DNA of 60,490 bases. Origin: an uncultured Sphingomonadales bacterium. GTDB taxonomy: Bacteria > Pseudomonadota > Alphaproteobacteria > Sphingomonadales > Sphingomonadaceae. Both the position numbers and the translations under genes were made by a program. The stretch is taken from assembly GCA_903848655.1 (NCBI GenBank), contig CAINGT010000055.1, positions 1-60,490 of the forward strand, in the 5' to 3' direction. Shown here in pieces: positions 26,230 to 34,964 of the stretch. Under the pieces are notes generated by a model. That model was not told the origin of the DNA. It searched no databases and saw only the letters and a list, made by a program, of their open reading frames with translations. Position 1 is the first letter of the stretch, and every line of letters begins with the position of its first letter.

Positions 26230-27021
26230 TCAATCCTCGACTCCAGGGCGCCAGGCCACACCGTTGATGTGCCCGCCGCCATCGACATAGAGCGTGTTGC
26301 CGGTGACATAGGCGCTGCTGGCGCTGGCCAGAAACACCGCCACCGGGCCGACATCGCGCGTCGCATCGCCAAATCGGCCAACCGGAACCTGGCTGAGGAT
26401 AGTGGCGGCCATGGCCGGATTGGCATCGAAATAGTCTTTCGCTTGCGGACTGAGCGCGGACGGGCAAATCACGTTGCAGGTAATGCCGTGCGGCCCCCAT
26501 TCAACCGCAGCCGTCCGAGTAAGCGCGCGGATCGCTTCCTTGCTGGCGTTGTAGGCCACCGTGAACATATGGGCGTTCACGCCATTGAGCGAGCCGAGGT
26601 TGATAATGCGGCCGTACTGTTGCGCCTTCATCACCGGAAAAGCGGCGCGCATTGCGCGGAAAGTCGACCAGTAGTTGAGGTCCATGCTGCGCGCCATGTT
26701 TTCATCGGTGTGGTTTTCAAGCCGCCGAGCAAGGCTGCCGCCGGCATTGTTGACCAGAATGTCGAGCCGGCCAAGCTGTTCTACCGCCAGCGTCACCATG
26801 GCATCGACTGCGGCGGGTTGGGTCACGTCAACGGCTTGCGCAAAGACGCGGACACCAAAGCTGTCGCGCAACCATGCCGCTTCGCGCTCAGCCTCTTCCA
26901 GCCGCCGCTGCGCAATCACCAGATCGGCACCGGCTGCCGCCAGCGCGCGGGCGATGCCCTGGCCGACGCCCTGACCAGCCCCGGTGACAAGCGCCGTGCG
27001 CCCTGCGAGTTGACGATCCAT
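26230..27021 (-). CDS. Short-chain dehydrogenase/reductase (SDR)
   Basis: Classical SDR of 263 aa. The cofactor loop TGAGQGVG is at 13-20, NNAG at 91-94, catalytic Ser144 and Tyr157-x3-Lys161. IAQRR after the second strand suggests NADP(H) preference. The protein ends with the typical VTGNTLYVDGGG. It would oxidise an alcohol or reduce a ketone, substrate unknown. It is transcribed alone from a promoter region with a striking 38-bp dyad (27070-27107), and the adjacent Lrp pair may control it. Confidence 0.88.
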   Translation of the reverse strand: MDRQLAGRTALVTGAGQGVGQGIARALAAAGADLVIAQRRLEEAEREAAWLRDSFGVRVFAQAVDVTQPAAVDAMVTLAVEQLGRLDILVNNAGGSLARRLENHTDENMARSMDLNYWSTFRAMRAAFPVMKAQQYGRIINLGSLNGVNAHMFTVAYNASKEAIRALTRTAAVEWGPHGITCNVICPSALSPQAKDYFDANPAMAATILSQVPVGRFGDATRDVGPVAVFLASASSAYVTGNTLYVDGGGHINGVAWRPGVED

Positions 27022-27069
27022 GGCCTGTCCGATCCCTTTGACCCCGCCTTATGGCAGGTAGAGTTTCAT

Positions 27070-27107
27070 CATTTGCGTTGATTTCTACTTTTGAAATTAC
27101 GCAAATG
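27070..27107. promoter_or_regulatory. Nested palindrome upstream of the SDR gene, candidate operator
   Basis: Outer arms CATTTGCGT (27070-27078) and ACGCAAATG (27099-27107) enclose inner arms ATTTC and GAAAT. The dyad lies 49-86 bp upstream of the SDR start, in an AT-rich stretch that should hold its promoter. Similar half-sites occur upstream of other genes in the catabolic region (near 30655, 33332, 40350 and 43902). Confidence 0.6.
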
Positions 27108-27159
27108 CAATGGATATTGCGGGTCTGTTGCACCAACTGCGGCTCGACTGCAGGATAGC

Positions 27160-27648
27160 TCAGTCGTCTTCGTCCACCGCTTGGTGCGGGGTGATTTTCG
27201 CCATCCGCGCGTTGTACTTCATGGTTTTAACCGCGATCGAGGTTTCGACGTGATGCACGCCGGGAACGCTGAGAATCTGGTCCGAAGCGATCTCGACCAG
27301 AATATCGAGATCTTCGATCAGGCACATCGCGGTGATGTTGAACTGACCCATCGTTATCAGCACGGCATTGATCTGCGGAAGATCGGCAATCACGCGCGCC
27401 ACGTCGCGCACTTTATCGACATCGGCCTGCACATTGATGAAACAGAGCCGCGATTTGCGCGCCATTTCAAACCCGGTAACAGCGGTAAAGGCGATCAGCC
27501 CATCTTGCTGCAACCGTTTGATGCGGCCCCTGACGGTGCCTTCGGTCACGCCGAGTTCGGTCGCGATCTTGCGGTTGGACACACGCGCATCGTGCGACAG
27601 CAAGTCGATCAACTGGTTGTCCAGCGTATCAAGCACGGGTGCGGGCAT
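27160..27648 (-). CDS. Lrp/AsnC-family transcriptional regulator (second of a tandem pair)
   Basis: A regulator of 162 aa. The winged helix-turn-helix at residues 6-55 (LDTLDNQLIDLLSHDARVSN, then GVTEGTVRGRIKRLQQDGLI) is followed by the RAM/ligand domain (GQFNITAMCLIEDLDILVEI, then SVPGVHHVETSIAVKTMKYN). The start at 27648 matches the family N-terminus; a longer frame would overlap the upstream gene. It begins 4 bp after the stop of the other Lrp gene, so the two are co-translated. Likely local regulator of the catabolic genes on either side, responding to a carboxylic or CoA-type ligand. Confidence 0.87.
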   Translation of the reverse strand: MPAPVLDTLDNQLIDLLSHDARVSNRKIATELGVTEGTVRGRIKRLQQDGLIAFTAVTGFEMARKSRLCFINVQADVDKVRDVARVIADLPQINAVLITMGQFNITAMCLIEDLDILVEIASDQILSVPGVHHVETSIAVKTMKYNARMAKITPHQAVDEDD

Positions 27649-27652
27649 GGCC

Positions 27653-28126
27653 TTAGTCCCTGCTTTCGATCGGGGCGACGTCAAACTGATATTTGATGAT
27701 ATCGACGACAATCGCGGGGGTGAGCGAACGAATGCCGCGCACGGTTGACAGTTTGTCGAGCAGCAGCGCCGACAAGTCATCGAAATCGTGAAGCGCGACC
27801 AGCATGTCGATATCATAGCGCCCGGTCACGAGGTGGGCGGCGAAAACCTGCGGCAGATCGGCCAGTTCATGCGCCACTTCCGAAGCCGGGCGACCATCGA
27901 CTTCGACCGCAATGCGCAGCAGAAAGTTGAAGCCATGGGCGGCAAAATCCGAAACCGCGACCACGCGCAACTGGTTGGCATCTTCCATCCGCTTGATCCG
28001 GGTGGAAACGGTGGTCGCGGTAAGCCCCAGTTTTTCGGCAATCTGCTGGTTGTTGGCCCGACCGTTGAGCCGCAGTTGCGCGACGATGTTAACATCGGTG
28101 GTGTCGTAGTTGAACGGCTGAGTCAT
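27653..28126 (-). CDS. Lrp/AsnC-family transcriptional regulator (first of a tandem pair)
   Basis: A regulator of 157 aa with the N-terminal helix-turn-helix (TTDVNIVAQLRLNGRANNQQ, then LTATTVSTRIKRMEDANQLR). The ligand domain has VTGRYDIDMLVALHDFDDLS and VRGIRSLTPAIVVDIIKY. I start it at 28126; in-frame upstream methionines would give an atypical extension. It is only distantly similar to the gene behind it, so this is an old pair rather than a fresh duplication. Lrp proteins work as dimers to octamers, and mixed oligomers of the pair are possible. Confidence 0.86.
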   Translation of the reverse strand: MTQPFNYDTTDVNIVAQLRLNGRANNQQIAEKLGLTATTVSTRIKRMEDANQLRVVAVSDFAAHGFNFLLRIAVEVDGRPASEVAHELADLPQVFAAHLVTGRYDIDMLVALHDFDDLSALLLDKLSTVRGIRSLTPAIVVDIIKYQFDVAPIESRD

Positions 28127-28228
28127 GGTACTCGCTAGATTGGGCAAGGTGTGGGCATTCTGTTTGCGCACGCACAAGTCGGGCGTCAACTTCATTGTAG
28201 CGGCGGACTGGAGATCACCCGACGCGCC

Positions 28229-28354
28229 TAGAGCGGAATGCGAAAAAGTGGGCACCGGTTTTTACCTTCGGTGGCCTGCGGCTCGCAAAAAATCATGCGA
28301 AAACAAATACTCCTAGAGCATGATGCGATTCTTTCTTATCGGATCATGCTCTAG
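28229..28354 (-). repeat. Dispersed palindromic repeat, copy 4 (variant ends)
   Basis: About 126 bp in the reverse orientation. The TTTTTACCTTCGGTGGCC arm is present once. The main hairpin has been replaced by a different stem (AGAGCATGAT...ATCATGCTCT), so this copy is a mosaic, with one end matching the other copies and the other end differing. It lies between the tandem Lrp genes and the end of the Fe-S flavoenzyme gene. Confidence 0.82.
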
Positions 28355-28371
28355 ATCGTTTGCGCTGGCGT

Positions 28372-30510
28372 TCAGGCGGACACGGGCGCGGCGATTGCGC
28401 GCACGGCATCGGCGGCGCCACGGATCGCCCCTTCGATATATCCCACGCCATTGGCATCGCCGATGGCATGGACGGTAAAACCCGCAGCGATCAGCGCTTC
28501 GGCCAGCGACAGATCGCCCTGTGCGCCCCGCGCCACGATGACATTGTCGGCGCGGACGGAACGTGGCGCGCCGGTGCTGTCGATAAATGTCACCGCGTCC
28601 GCGCCGATCACGATATCGGAAACCCCGGCGTAAAGGCCAAGCCCGTGTTCGGCCAGTTCTGCGATCAGGCGCATCCGGCGCACCAGTGTCAGCCCTTTGC
28701 CCAGCCGTGGCGCTTCATCGATCACGCTGACGGTGCGGCCACGCTCGGCAAGGAATTCGGCGAGTTCAAGACCGACGAGTTCGCCACCGATAATCGCGAT
28801 AGCGTTGCCCAGCGGCATCCACGAATGGGTGGCCTTGCGCACCAGCGCAAGGTTGGCGGTGGCACCAGTGGCCGCGCCGACTTTGGTGGCGATACGCGTG
28901 AACAGCCCGGTCTTGCGCTTCAGGTCGTCAGAGCTTTCGCCCAGCATCATGCGGCGCATGTCATCGCCCGAAAACACATGGTCCTGTTCGTTTCCGGGGA
29001 TTGGCGGCATCGCGCGCACCGCGCCGGTTGCCACGATCACCGCATCGACATTCAGGCTGCGGAGCAAGTCCGGCGTGGCGGGTGTGGACAGGCGCACGTC
29101 AACCCCCGCCGCCATCACTTCGCGGCGCAACCAGTCGAGAATGCGTTCGTTGGGGGCATAAGCCAGACTGGCAAACCGCAACGTGCCGCCAAGCCGGTCG
29201 GACCGTTCGATCAACGTGACGGTGTGGCCCAGCGCTGCCAGTTGCCGCGCGGCTTCCATACCGCCGGGGCCGCCACCGATGACCGCGACATGTTTTGGCC
29301 GGCCGTTTGCGCGTGGTGGTTCGCCACGAAATTCAAACCCGAGCGCGGCATTGACCGCGCAGCGCGATGGTTGCCCGAGATAGATCGCGCTGACACAGGT
29401 ATAGCAATAAATACACGGGCGGACAGTGTCGGGCGCGCCTGCCCGCAACTTGTTCGGCAGATGCGGATCGGCCAGCAGCTTGCGCCCCATCGCGATGAAA
29501 TCGACCTCTCCTTTGCCGATGGCGCGGTCCCCGCCATCGGGCTCGATGCGGCCCGATCCGATGACGGGGATTGCCACGGCAGCGCGAATCTCTGCCGTGG
29601 CAGGCAGATTGAAGCTTTCGACATGGGGAATATTGGATTCGGAATGAAGTTTGCCCGAGCCGGTATCATGATAGGCGGTCACCGTGATGGCATCGATTCC
29701 GGCGGCTTCGACCATCTTTGCATGGGCGATGGCATCGTCGATGGTAATGCCGCCGGGCTTGCCGACTTCGCGCGAATCGAGCTTGATCCATACCGGATAG
29801 TCCGGCCCGACGGCGGCACGGACGGCGGCAATGACCTCAAGCGTCAGGCGCAGGCGGTTTTCGCGACTGCCGCCATAGTCATCGGTGCGGCTGTTGGTTG
29901 CGGGCGACATGAACGACGATAGCAAGTAGCCATGCCCGCCATGGATTTCTATCCCGTCGAACCCGGCGGCTTTGGCACGGCGCGCCGCAGCGCCGAACTG
30001 CTGCACCACCACTGCAATATCCGCCTGGTCAAGCAGCTTGAGTTGGGGAACGCCGCCCCCGCCCACTCCGCCCAGTTCTTCCGGCAGAAAATAGCTGAGA
30101 AAATCGCCCTTCCACGGCGGCGGCACCGCTGGCCCCCACAGCGGATGGCCCCAGCGGGTGGCGGAATAGCCCGCGACAAACCCGCCGTGGTGCAATTGCA
30201 CCGCGATCTTCGCGCCATGGGCATGAACGCGCGCGGTGAGCGCCTGCAGCCCGGGCAGGAACGAGTCGTCGGACATCGCGGTCTGCCCCATGGCGACCGC
30301 ACCGACCGGCCACGCCACCCCCGCCACGCCCGAAATAATCAGCCCGACCCCGCCTTTGGCTTGCTCTTCGTGATAGGCGATCAGTTGTTCACCCACCGTG
30401 CCATCGTCTTGCGACAGGCTCATGCCCATTGCCGTTACCGCGATACGGTTCTTGAGTTCCATCGTGCCGATGCGGCCGGGCGATAGCAGATGCGGATAAA
30501 GGTTCGACAT
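28372..30510 (-). CDS. Fe-S flavoenzyme of the 2,4-dienoyl-CoA reductase/BaiCD/TMADH family
   Basis: A 712-aa oxidoreductase. The N-terminal OYE-type FMN barrel (residues 1 to about 330) has HGGHGYLLSSFMSPATNSR. It is followed by a 4Fe-4S motif with spacing CxxCxxCx11C (CIYCYTCV...SRC), then FAD- and NAD(P)-binding domains (VAVIGGGPGGMEAARQLA; AIIGGELVGLELAEFLAERG). Relatives reduce enoyl or dienoyl bonds, including steroid and bile-acid 4-en-3-ones (BaiCD) and dienoyl-CoA (FadH). The start at 30510 has AGGACACC upstream. It is divergent from the SDR at 30774 and probably shares its promoter region. Confidence 0.88.
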   Translation of the reverse strand: MSNLYPHLLSPGRIGTMELKNRIAVTAMGMSLSQDDGTVGEQLIAYHEEQAKGGVGLIISGVAGVAWPVGAVAMGQTAMSDDSFLPGLQALTARVHAHGAKIAVQLHHGGFVAGYSATRWGHPLWGPAVPPPWKGDFLSYFLPEELGGVGGGGVPQLKLLDQADIAVVVQQFGAAARRAKAAGFDGIEIHGGHGYLLSSFMSPATNSRTDDYGGSRENRLRLTLEVIAAVRAAVGPDYPVWIKLDSREVGKPGGITIDDAIAHAKMVEAAGIDAITVTAYHDTGSGKLHSESNIPHVESFNLPATAEIRAAVAIPVIGSGRIEPDGGDRAIGKGEVDFIAMGRKLLADPHLPNKLRAGAPDTVRPCIYCYTCVSAIYLGQPSRCAVNAALGFEFRGEPPRANGRPKHVAVIGGGPGGMEAARQLAALGHTVTLIERSDRLGGTLRFASLAYAPNERILDWLRREVMAAGVDVRLSTPATPDLLRSLNVDAVIVATGAVRAMPPIPGNEQDHVFSGDDMRRMMLGESSDDLKRKTGLFTRIATKVGAATGATANLALVRKATHSWMPLGNAIAIIGGELVGLELAEFLAERGRTVSVIDEAPRLGKGLTLVRRMRLIAELAEHGLGLYAGVSDIVIGADAVTFIDSTGAPRSVRADNVIVARGAQGDLSLAEALIAAGFTVHAIGDANGVGYIEGAIRGAADAVRAIAAPVSA

Positions 30511-30773
30511 GAATGGGGTGTCCTGTGGGGCCGACCGCGCGGTAGGGCAGCGCAAGCCATGGCTGAAACGGCGAAGTCAGAAGTGGCAATGCCTTTGTCG
30601 GTGGTTCAGCGCAAAAAACCGCATTCACTGTCTCACAGGCACCTTTGATCTTGTCATTGCGTAACATATCCGGAATGAGACTACGATAATCAAGAGTGTC
30701 AGCCCAAGTTTTTTCCCGCGCGGCAAACTCAGCGCAAAAAGCATGGCGCGCGACGGCGAAAGGGATGGGCGTG

Positions 30774-31628
30774 ATGGCGCAAGATGCTGACGTGTTCGCG
30801 GGCGGCGTGGCGGTGATTACGGGCGGCGGCGCGGGGATCGGCGCAGGATTGGCGCGGCGCGCGGGCGCGCTGGGAATGACGGTCGTGGTTGCCGATCTGA
30901 ACGCGGCGGCGGCGCAGGCCACTGTCGATGCCATCGCGCGCGCTGGCGGCACAGCCGAAGCGATTGCCATCGATGTCGCGATCCCCGCCGAACTCGACCG
31001 GCTGGCAGACCATGTCTTCTCCGCATATGGTGACGTGCGCCTGCTAATCAACAATGCCGGGATCGAAACGGTCGGCTTTACGTGGGAAGTACCTGCTGCG
31101 CGGTGGGAAGCAACGCTCAACACCAATCTTCACGGGGTAATCCACGGCGTGCGCGCGTTCGTGCCCCGGATGATCGCGACCGGCAAAGCGGCGTGGATCG
31201 GCAACCTGTCGTCGGTGGGCGGCTTTTCGATCATGCCCGCGCAGACCGCCTATATCGTGACCAAACATGCGGTGCAGTCATTCAGCGAGTGCCTCTATCT
31301 CGAAATGGCGCTGAAGGCCCCGCAGATCCATGTTTCGGCGATTATCCCGGGCATGGTGAAGACCGACATTTTCAACCCCGAAGCCGGTGCGGGCGAACCG
31401 CCGAATGCCGCAGCCCACCGCCGCCGCATGTTCGACATGATGCGCGAACATGGCATGGACCTTGATCTCGGGTGCCAGGTGATGCTGGAACAGATGGCCG
31501 CGAACACATTCTGGGTCCATAGCCAGCCCGAGATGAGCCAGCAGATGATCGCTGGCCGAATCGCCTTTTTGCAGGGACAAACAGCGCCGGAACTGACGGC
31601 GGCAGCGCGCCAGATCGTGGAGGGGTGA
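30774..31628 (+). CDS. Short-chain dehydrogenase/reductase (SDR)
   Basis: A 284-aa SDR. TGGGAGIG is at 16-23, NNAG at 93-96, Ser146/147, and Tyr160-x3-Lys164. VADLN after beta-2 suggests NAD(H). It has an extended C-terminal part (EPPNAAAHRRRMFDMMREHG) that would form the substrate lid. I start it at the ATG at 30774, with AAAGGG upstream; the longer frame adds 26 poorly conserved-looking residues. It heads a plus-strand series of catabolic genes that runs to the monooxygenase at 36.6 kb. Confidence 0.87.
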   Translation: MAQDADVFAGGVAVITGGGAGIGAGLARRAGALGMTVVVADLNAAAAQATVDAIARAGGTAEAIAIDVAIPAELDRLADHVFSAYGDVRLLINNAGIETVGFTWEVPAARWEATLNTNLHGVIHGVRAFVPRMIATGKAAWIGNLSSVGGFSIMPAQTAYIVTKHAVQSFSECLYLEMALKAPQIHVSAIIPGMVKTDIFNPEAGAGEPPNAAAHRRRMFDMMREHGMDLDLGCQVMLEQMAANTFWVHSQPEMSQQMIAGRIAFLQGQTAPELTAAARQIVEG

Positions 31629-31740
31629 TCGGCTTTGCGCGGGTGCAGAAAATGCGCAATTGTGTAATTCTTGCGCTTCGCAGATTGTACGGTATCGCTG
31701 CGATAATTAGCGGGTTGCGTCGAATCGATGGGGAGCAGGC

Positions 31741-32628
31741 ATGGCGGATGAACAAACAGGCCGGGCCAAAGTGGCGCTGGTTACCGGGGCCAGCCGTGGG
31801 GCAGGGCGCGGCATCGCGCGCGGCTTTGGTGAATTGGGCTATACCGTCTATGTCACCGGACGGACGATCACGCCGGGTGATGCCAAAGGCTGGGACGGGT
31901 CTGTCCTGCCCGGTACCGTCAGCGAAACCGCCGCCGAAGTCACCGCCGCCGGGGGCACCGGCATTGCGGTCGTGTGCGATCATGGCGATGACGCGCAAGT
32001 GGCCGCGCTGTTCGACCGGATCGCGCGCGAGGCAGGGCGGCTTGACGTGCTGGTTAACAACGCGACGTATATTCACCCGCAATTGATCGAAAAAAAGCCG
32101 TTCTGGGACAAGGATCTGTCGGCGGTCGATATCCTGAATGTCGGGCTGCGATCGGCCTATGTCGCCAGTTGGTACGCCGCGCGGATGATGGTGCCGCAAG
32201 GGCGCGGGACGATTGCATTCGGATCATCGTTTGGCGGATCATGCTATATGCACGGGCCAGCCTATGGCGCGCAAAAGGCCGGGATCGACAAATTTGCCCA
32301 CGATATGGAGCACGATTTGCGCGGCACCGGGGTCATTGCCGTGTCGATCTGGATGGGGCCGCTGGTCACCGAGCGCTCGCTGATCGCGCGGGACACCAAT
32401 CCCGAACAATATGAGGGCTTTATCGCCACCGCCGAGAACCCCGAATTCACCGCGCATATCATCGATGCCATCGGCGCTGCGCCCGACCGTGCTGCGCTGT
32501 CAGGCCAGACGCTGATCGGCGCAGAAATCGCGCGCGACCTTGGCGTGACCGACCGGGGCAAAGAGCGCCCGTCCTATCGCGCGATGCTTGGCAGCCCCCA
32601 CGCCAAGAACCCGGCGGCGGTCTATTGA
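31741..32628 (+). CDS. Short-chain dehydrogenase/reductase, DHRS1-like
   Basis: A 295-aa SDR with TGASRGAGRG at 15-24 and a longer than usual loop after beta-2 (TGRTITPGDAKGWDGSVLPG), as in DHRS1-type proteins. NNATY replaces the usual NNAG, GSSFGGSCY is the Ser segment, and Tyr175-x3-Lys179 is the catalytic pair. GGGGAG precedes the ATG by about 8 nt. Its last codon overlaps the TTG start of the next gene (TTGA), so translation is coupled. Substrate unknown; a carbonyl reductase in ring degradation is plausible. Confidence 0.86.
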   Translation: MADEQTGRAKVALVTGASRGAGRGIARGFGELGYTVYVTGRTITPGDAKGWDGSVLPGTVSETAAEVTAAGGTGIAVVCDHGDDAQVAALFDRIAREAGRLDVLVNNATYIHPQLIEKKPFWDKDLSAVDILNVGLRSAYVASWYAARMMVPQGRGTIAFGSSFGGSCYMHGPAYGAQKAGIDKFAHDMEHDLRGTGVIAVSIWMGPLVTERSLIARDTNPEQYEGFIATAENPEFTAHIIDAIGAAPDRAALSGQTLIGAEIARDLGVTDRGKERPSYRAMLGSPHAKNPAAVY

Positions 32629-33275
32629 GCGTGATCGAGCCAAGCCTGTTGCAGCGGATCGACCGCCTGGAAGCGCTTGATGCCATTCGCCAGCTTCCCG
32701 CCAAATATGCGCTGGCGCTGGATATGCGCGACATGGAGGCGATGGTGTCGCTGTTCGAACCCGACGTCCGTGTGGGCAAGGAGGGATCGGGGCGGCAGGC
32801 CTTGCGCGCTTATATGGACCGCACGTTGCGCACGCCGTTCACCGGCACATCGCACCATATCGGCGGGCACGTGATCGAATTCGATGATCCCGATCATGCG
32901 CATGGCGTGGTCTATTCCAAGAACGAGCATGAAACCCCGGTACCCGGCGGCACCGATGAATGGGTAATCATGCAGATGATGTATGTGGACGATTATTGCC
33001 GCATCGCTGGCCGCTGGTATTTTTCGCGCCGCCTGCCACTTTATTGGTACGCGACCGATCTTAACCGGCCGCCGACCGGGCCGGACAAAATGCGCTGGCC
33101 GGGCACCCCATGGGTGGACGGCAATTTTCACAAGCTGTTTCCCAGTTTTGCTGAATTCTGGGCGCGCGATGGCGATCCTGGCGGCCCGGTGGCCGAACCG
33201 GCTCCGCTCGAACAGTTCCTTGCAACGATGCGACGGGGAACCGCCGCACCAAAAGTGACCGTGCGCGCGACCTGA
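32625..33275 (+). CDS. NTF2/SnoaL-like domain protein
   Basis: A 216-aa protein with a SnoaL-like alpha+beta cone fold. The start of the cone is RIDRLEALDAIRQLPAKYALALDMRDMEAMVSLFEPDVRV in outline, and the later strands carry HHIGGHVIEFDD and GRWYFSRRLPLYW. Members of this fold are isomerases, hydratases, hydroxylase-related proteins (ring-hydroxylating beta subunits) or small-molecule binders. The TTG start overlaps the preceding SDR stop by 4 bp; GTG at 32631 is the alternative. Coupling to the SDR suggests consecutive steps. Confidence 0.8.
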   Translation: MSVIEPSLLQRIDRLEALDAIRQLPAKYALALDMRDMEAMVSLFEPDVRVGKEGSGRQALRAYMDRTLRTPFTGTSHHIGGHVIEFDDPDHAHGVVYSKNEHETPVPGGTDEWVIMQMMYVDDYCRIAGRWYFSRRLPLYWYATDLNRPPTGPDKMRWPGTPWVDGNFHKLFPSFAEFWARDGDPGGPVAEPAPLEQFLATMRRGTAAPKVTVRAT

Positions 33276-33399
33276 TCGGAATCTGGCCAGAAATTGACGC
33301 ATTTGATCGAATGACCCGTGTTTTAGGCTTGCTTTGCGTAATTATCCGTGGAACTTCACGGCGCAAAGGTTCGTTTAGCGGGCCGATGGGAGATGTGCC

Positions 33400-33909
33400 T
33401 TGACCACCAGCTTTGCTGCCATCTCCGCGCGCCTTGCCGCGCTCGAAGACAAAGAGGCGATCCGCGCGCTCAAGGCCCGCTATCTGCGCGCCTGCGATCT
33501 GAAACAACCCGAGGTGGTGCGCGATTGTTTCGCGCCGGGCCCGATCCGCATCGCCTATGAGAACTTTCCGGAATTTACCGACCGCGATGCCTTTGTCGAA
33601 GTCTACCGCGCGATGGGCTGCCAGCCCGGCGTCTTCGATATCCATCACGCCACCAATTGGGAAATCGAACTGATCGGAGCGGACCGTGCGACGGGCAAGT
33701 GGTCGCTCAATTTCCGCACCATCCTGACCGGGCCACGGCAAGTGGTGCGGCTCGCCGTGGAATATGAAGATACCTATTGCCGACAGAACGGCCGGTGGTG
33801 GATTGTCGAAACTGTCAGCACAGTCACCTCGATGCTGACCGAGGCGATTGCCGCTGACGGTTCGGCCACCGTGCTGGTTCTGGGCGCTGCTGTGCCGGTC
33901 GCACCGTAA
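33400..33909 (+). CDS. NTF2/SnoaL-like domain protein
   Basis: A 169-aa single-domain SnoaL-like protein. The family start ARLAALEDKEAIRALKARYLRA is followed by CDLKQPEVVRDCFAP, HHATNWEIEL and the strand VEYEDTYCRQNGRWWIVET. It starts with TTG at 33400, with GGGAG about 9 nt upstream. It is 21 bp ahead of the quinone-oxidoreductase-like gene and in one series with the monooxygenase. It is only distantly related to the NTF2-like protein before it. Possible roles are isomerisation or dehydration of a ring intermediate. Confidence 0.8.
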   Translation: MTTSFAAISARLAALEDKEAIRALKARYLRACDLKQPEVVRDCFAPGPIRIAYENFPEFTDRDAFVEVYRAMGCQPGVFDIHHATNWEIELIGADRATGKWSLNFRTILTGPRQVVRLAVEYEDTYCRQNGRWWIVETVSTVTSMLTEAIAADGSATVLVLGAAVPVAP

Positions 33910-33929
33910 CCATCCGAACGAGGCCAAGC

Positions 33930-34964
33930 TTGGACGCTGTCGAAATCTGGATGCCCCGCAAAGGCTCTGCGCACGTGCTGGAAGCGCGCACGACCCGGCT
34001 GGAGCCGCCCGGTCCGGGGCAAGTGACTGTCCGGATTGAAGCCGCCGGGGTGGCCTATGCCGATATCGCCATGCGCGCAGGCACCTATCCCGGGGTGAAA
34101 ACGCCGGTCGTGCCGGGCTATGATTGCGTTGGCCGGATTGTCGCGGTCGGGCATGGTGTCGATGGCTGGGCTGTCGGAAACCGCGTTGCCGGTGTGACCG
34201 TTACCGGCAATTATGCCTCTGCCCGCAATGTCGATGCAGCGTTGCTGGTACCCGCGCCCGAAGGCGCTGATGCCGCAAAACTGGTTGCCGCGACGCTGAA
34301 CGGTTTGACCGCGTGGCAAATGCTGAAACGCGTTACCGCGCCCGAACGGGGCGAGTGGATTTTGGTCCATGGCGCAAGCGGGGGCGTGGGGACGCTGCTG
34401 CTCGACCTTGCACGTGCGGCCGGGATCAAGGCAATCGGCACCAGTTCTGCCCGCCATCGCGATGTCGTGGCACGCCATGGGGCCGAGCCGATCGACTATG
34501 CCGCTGGCGACGTGCTGGCCCAAGTGCGCGCGATCAGCGGCGGCGGCGTGGCCGCAGCCTATGACCACATCGGCGGCAGGCATTTTCGCAATCTGACCAT
34601 GGCGGCGCTGCGCCCGGGCGGGGTGGGGGTGCTGTATGGTGCCTATGACGTCAGCCGGGGCGGGCGTTTCCGGCTGGGCGCGCTGCTGTCGCTGCTCGCG
34701 GGCGGGCGCTATTCTCCGCTGGCGCTGGTCGGTGAAAGCAAAGGCATTGTCACGTACTTGTCGGACACGATGGTGCGCCACCGGGTCGAAACCTATCGTG
34801 CTGATATGGCAGCGGTGTTTGCACGCGTGGCCAGCGGCGCGCTCGATCCGGTGGTCGGGGCCTGCCTGCCGCTGGAACGCGCGGCAGAGGCGCAAGTGAT
34901 GCTCGAAAATCGCGCGGTGACCGGCAAGATCGTGTTGCTGCCGGACAATGGTGACAGGGGATGA
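33930..34964 (+). CDS. Zinc-independent MDR (quinone oxidoreductase-like)
   Basis: A 344-aa medium-chain dehydrogenase/reductase. The N-terminal GroES-like half (VRIEAAGVAYADIAMRAGTY) has Ala/Tyr where zinc alcohol dehydrogenases have Cys. The Rossmann half carries VHGASGGVGTLLLDLA (147-160) and NADP(H)-type surroundings. It should be a quinone oxidoreductase or enoyl/enone reductase using NADPH. The start is TTG at 33930, with GAGG upstream. Its stop is directly followed by the ATG of the Baeyer-Villiger gene, so the pair are coupled; enone reduction before ring-oxygen insertion would be a sensible order. Confidence 0.87.
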   Translation: MDAVEIWMPRKGSAHVLEARTTRLEPPGPGQVTVRIEAAGVAYADIAMRAGTYPGVKTPVVPGYDCVGRIVAVGHGVDGWAVGNRVAGVTVTGNYASARNVDAALLVPAPEGADAAKLVAATLNGLTAWQMLKRVTAPERGEWILVHGASGGVGTLLLDLARAAGIKAIGTSSARHRDVVARHGAEPIDYAAGDVLAQVRAISGGGVAAAYDHIGGRHFRNLTMAALRPGGVGVLYGAYDVSRGGRFRLGALLSLLAGGRYSPLALVGESKGIVTYLSDTMVRHRVETYRADMAAVFARVASGALDPVVGACLPLERAAEAQVMLENRAVTGKIVLLPDNGDRG

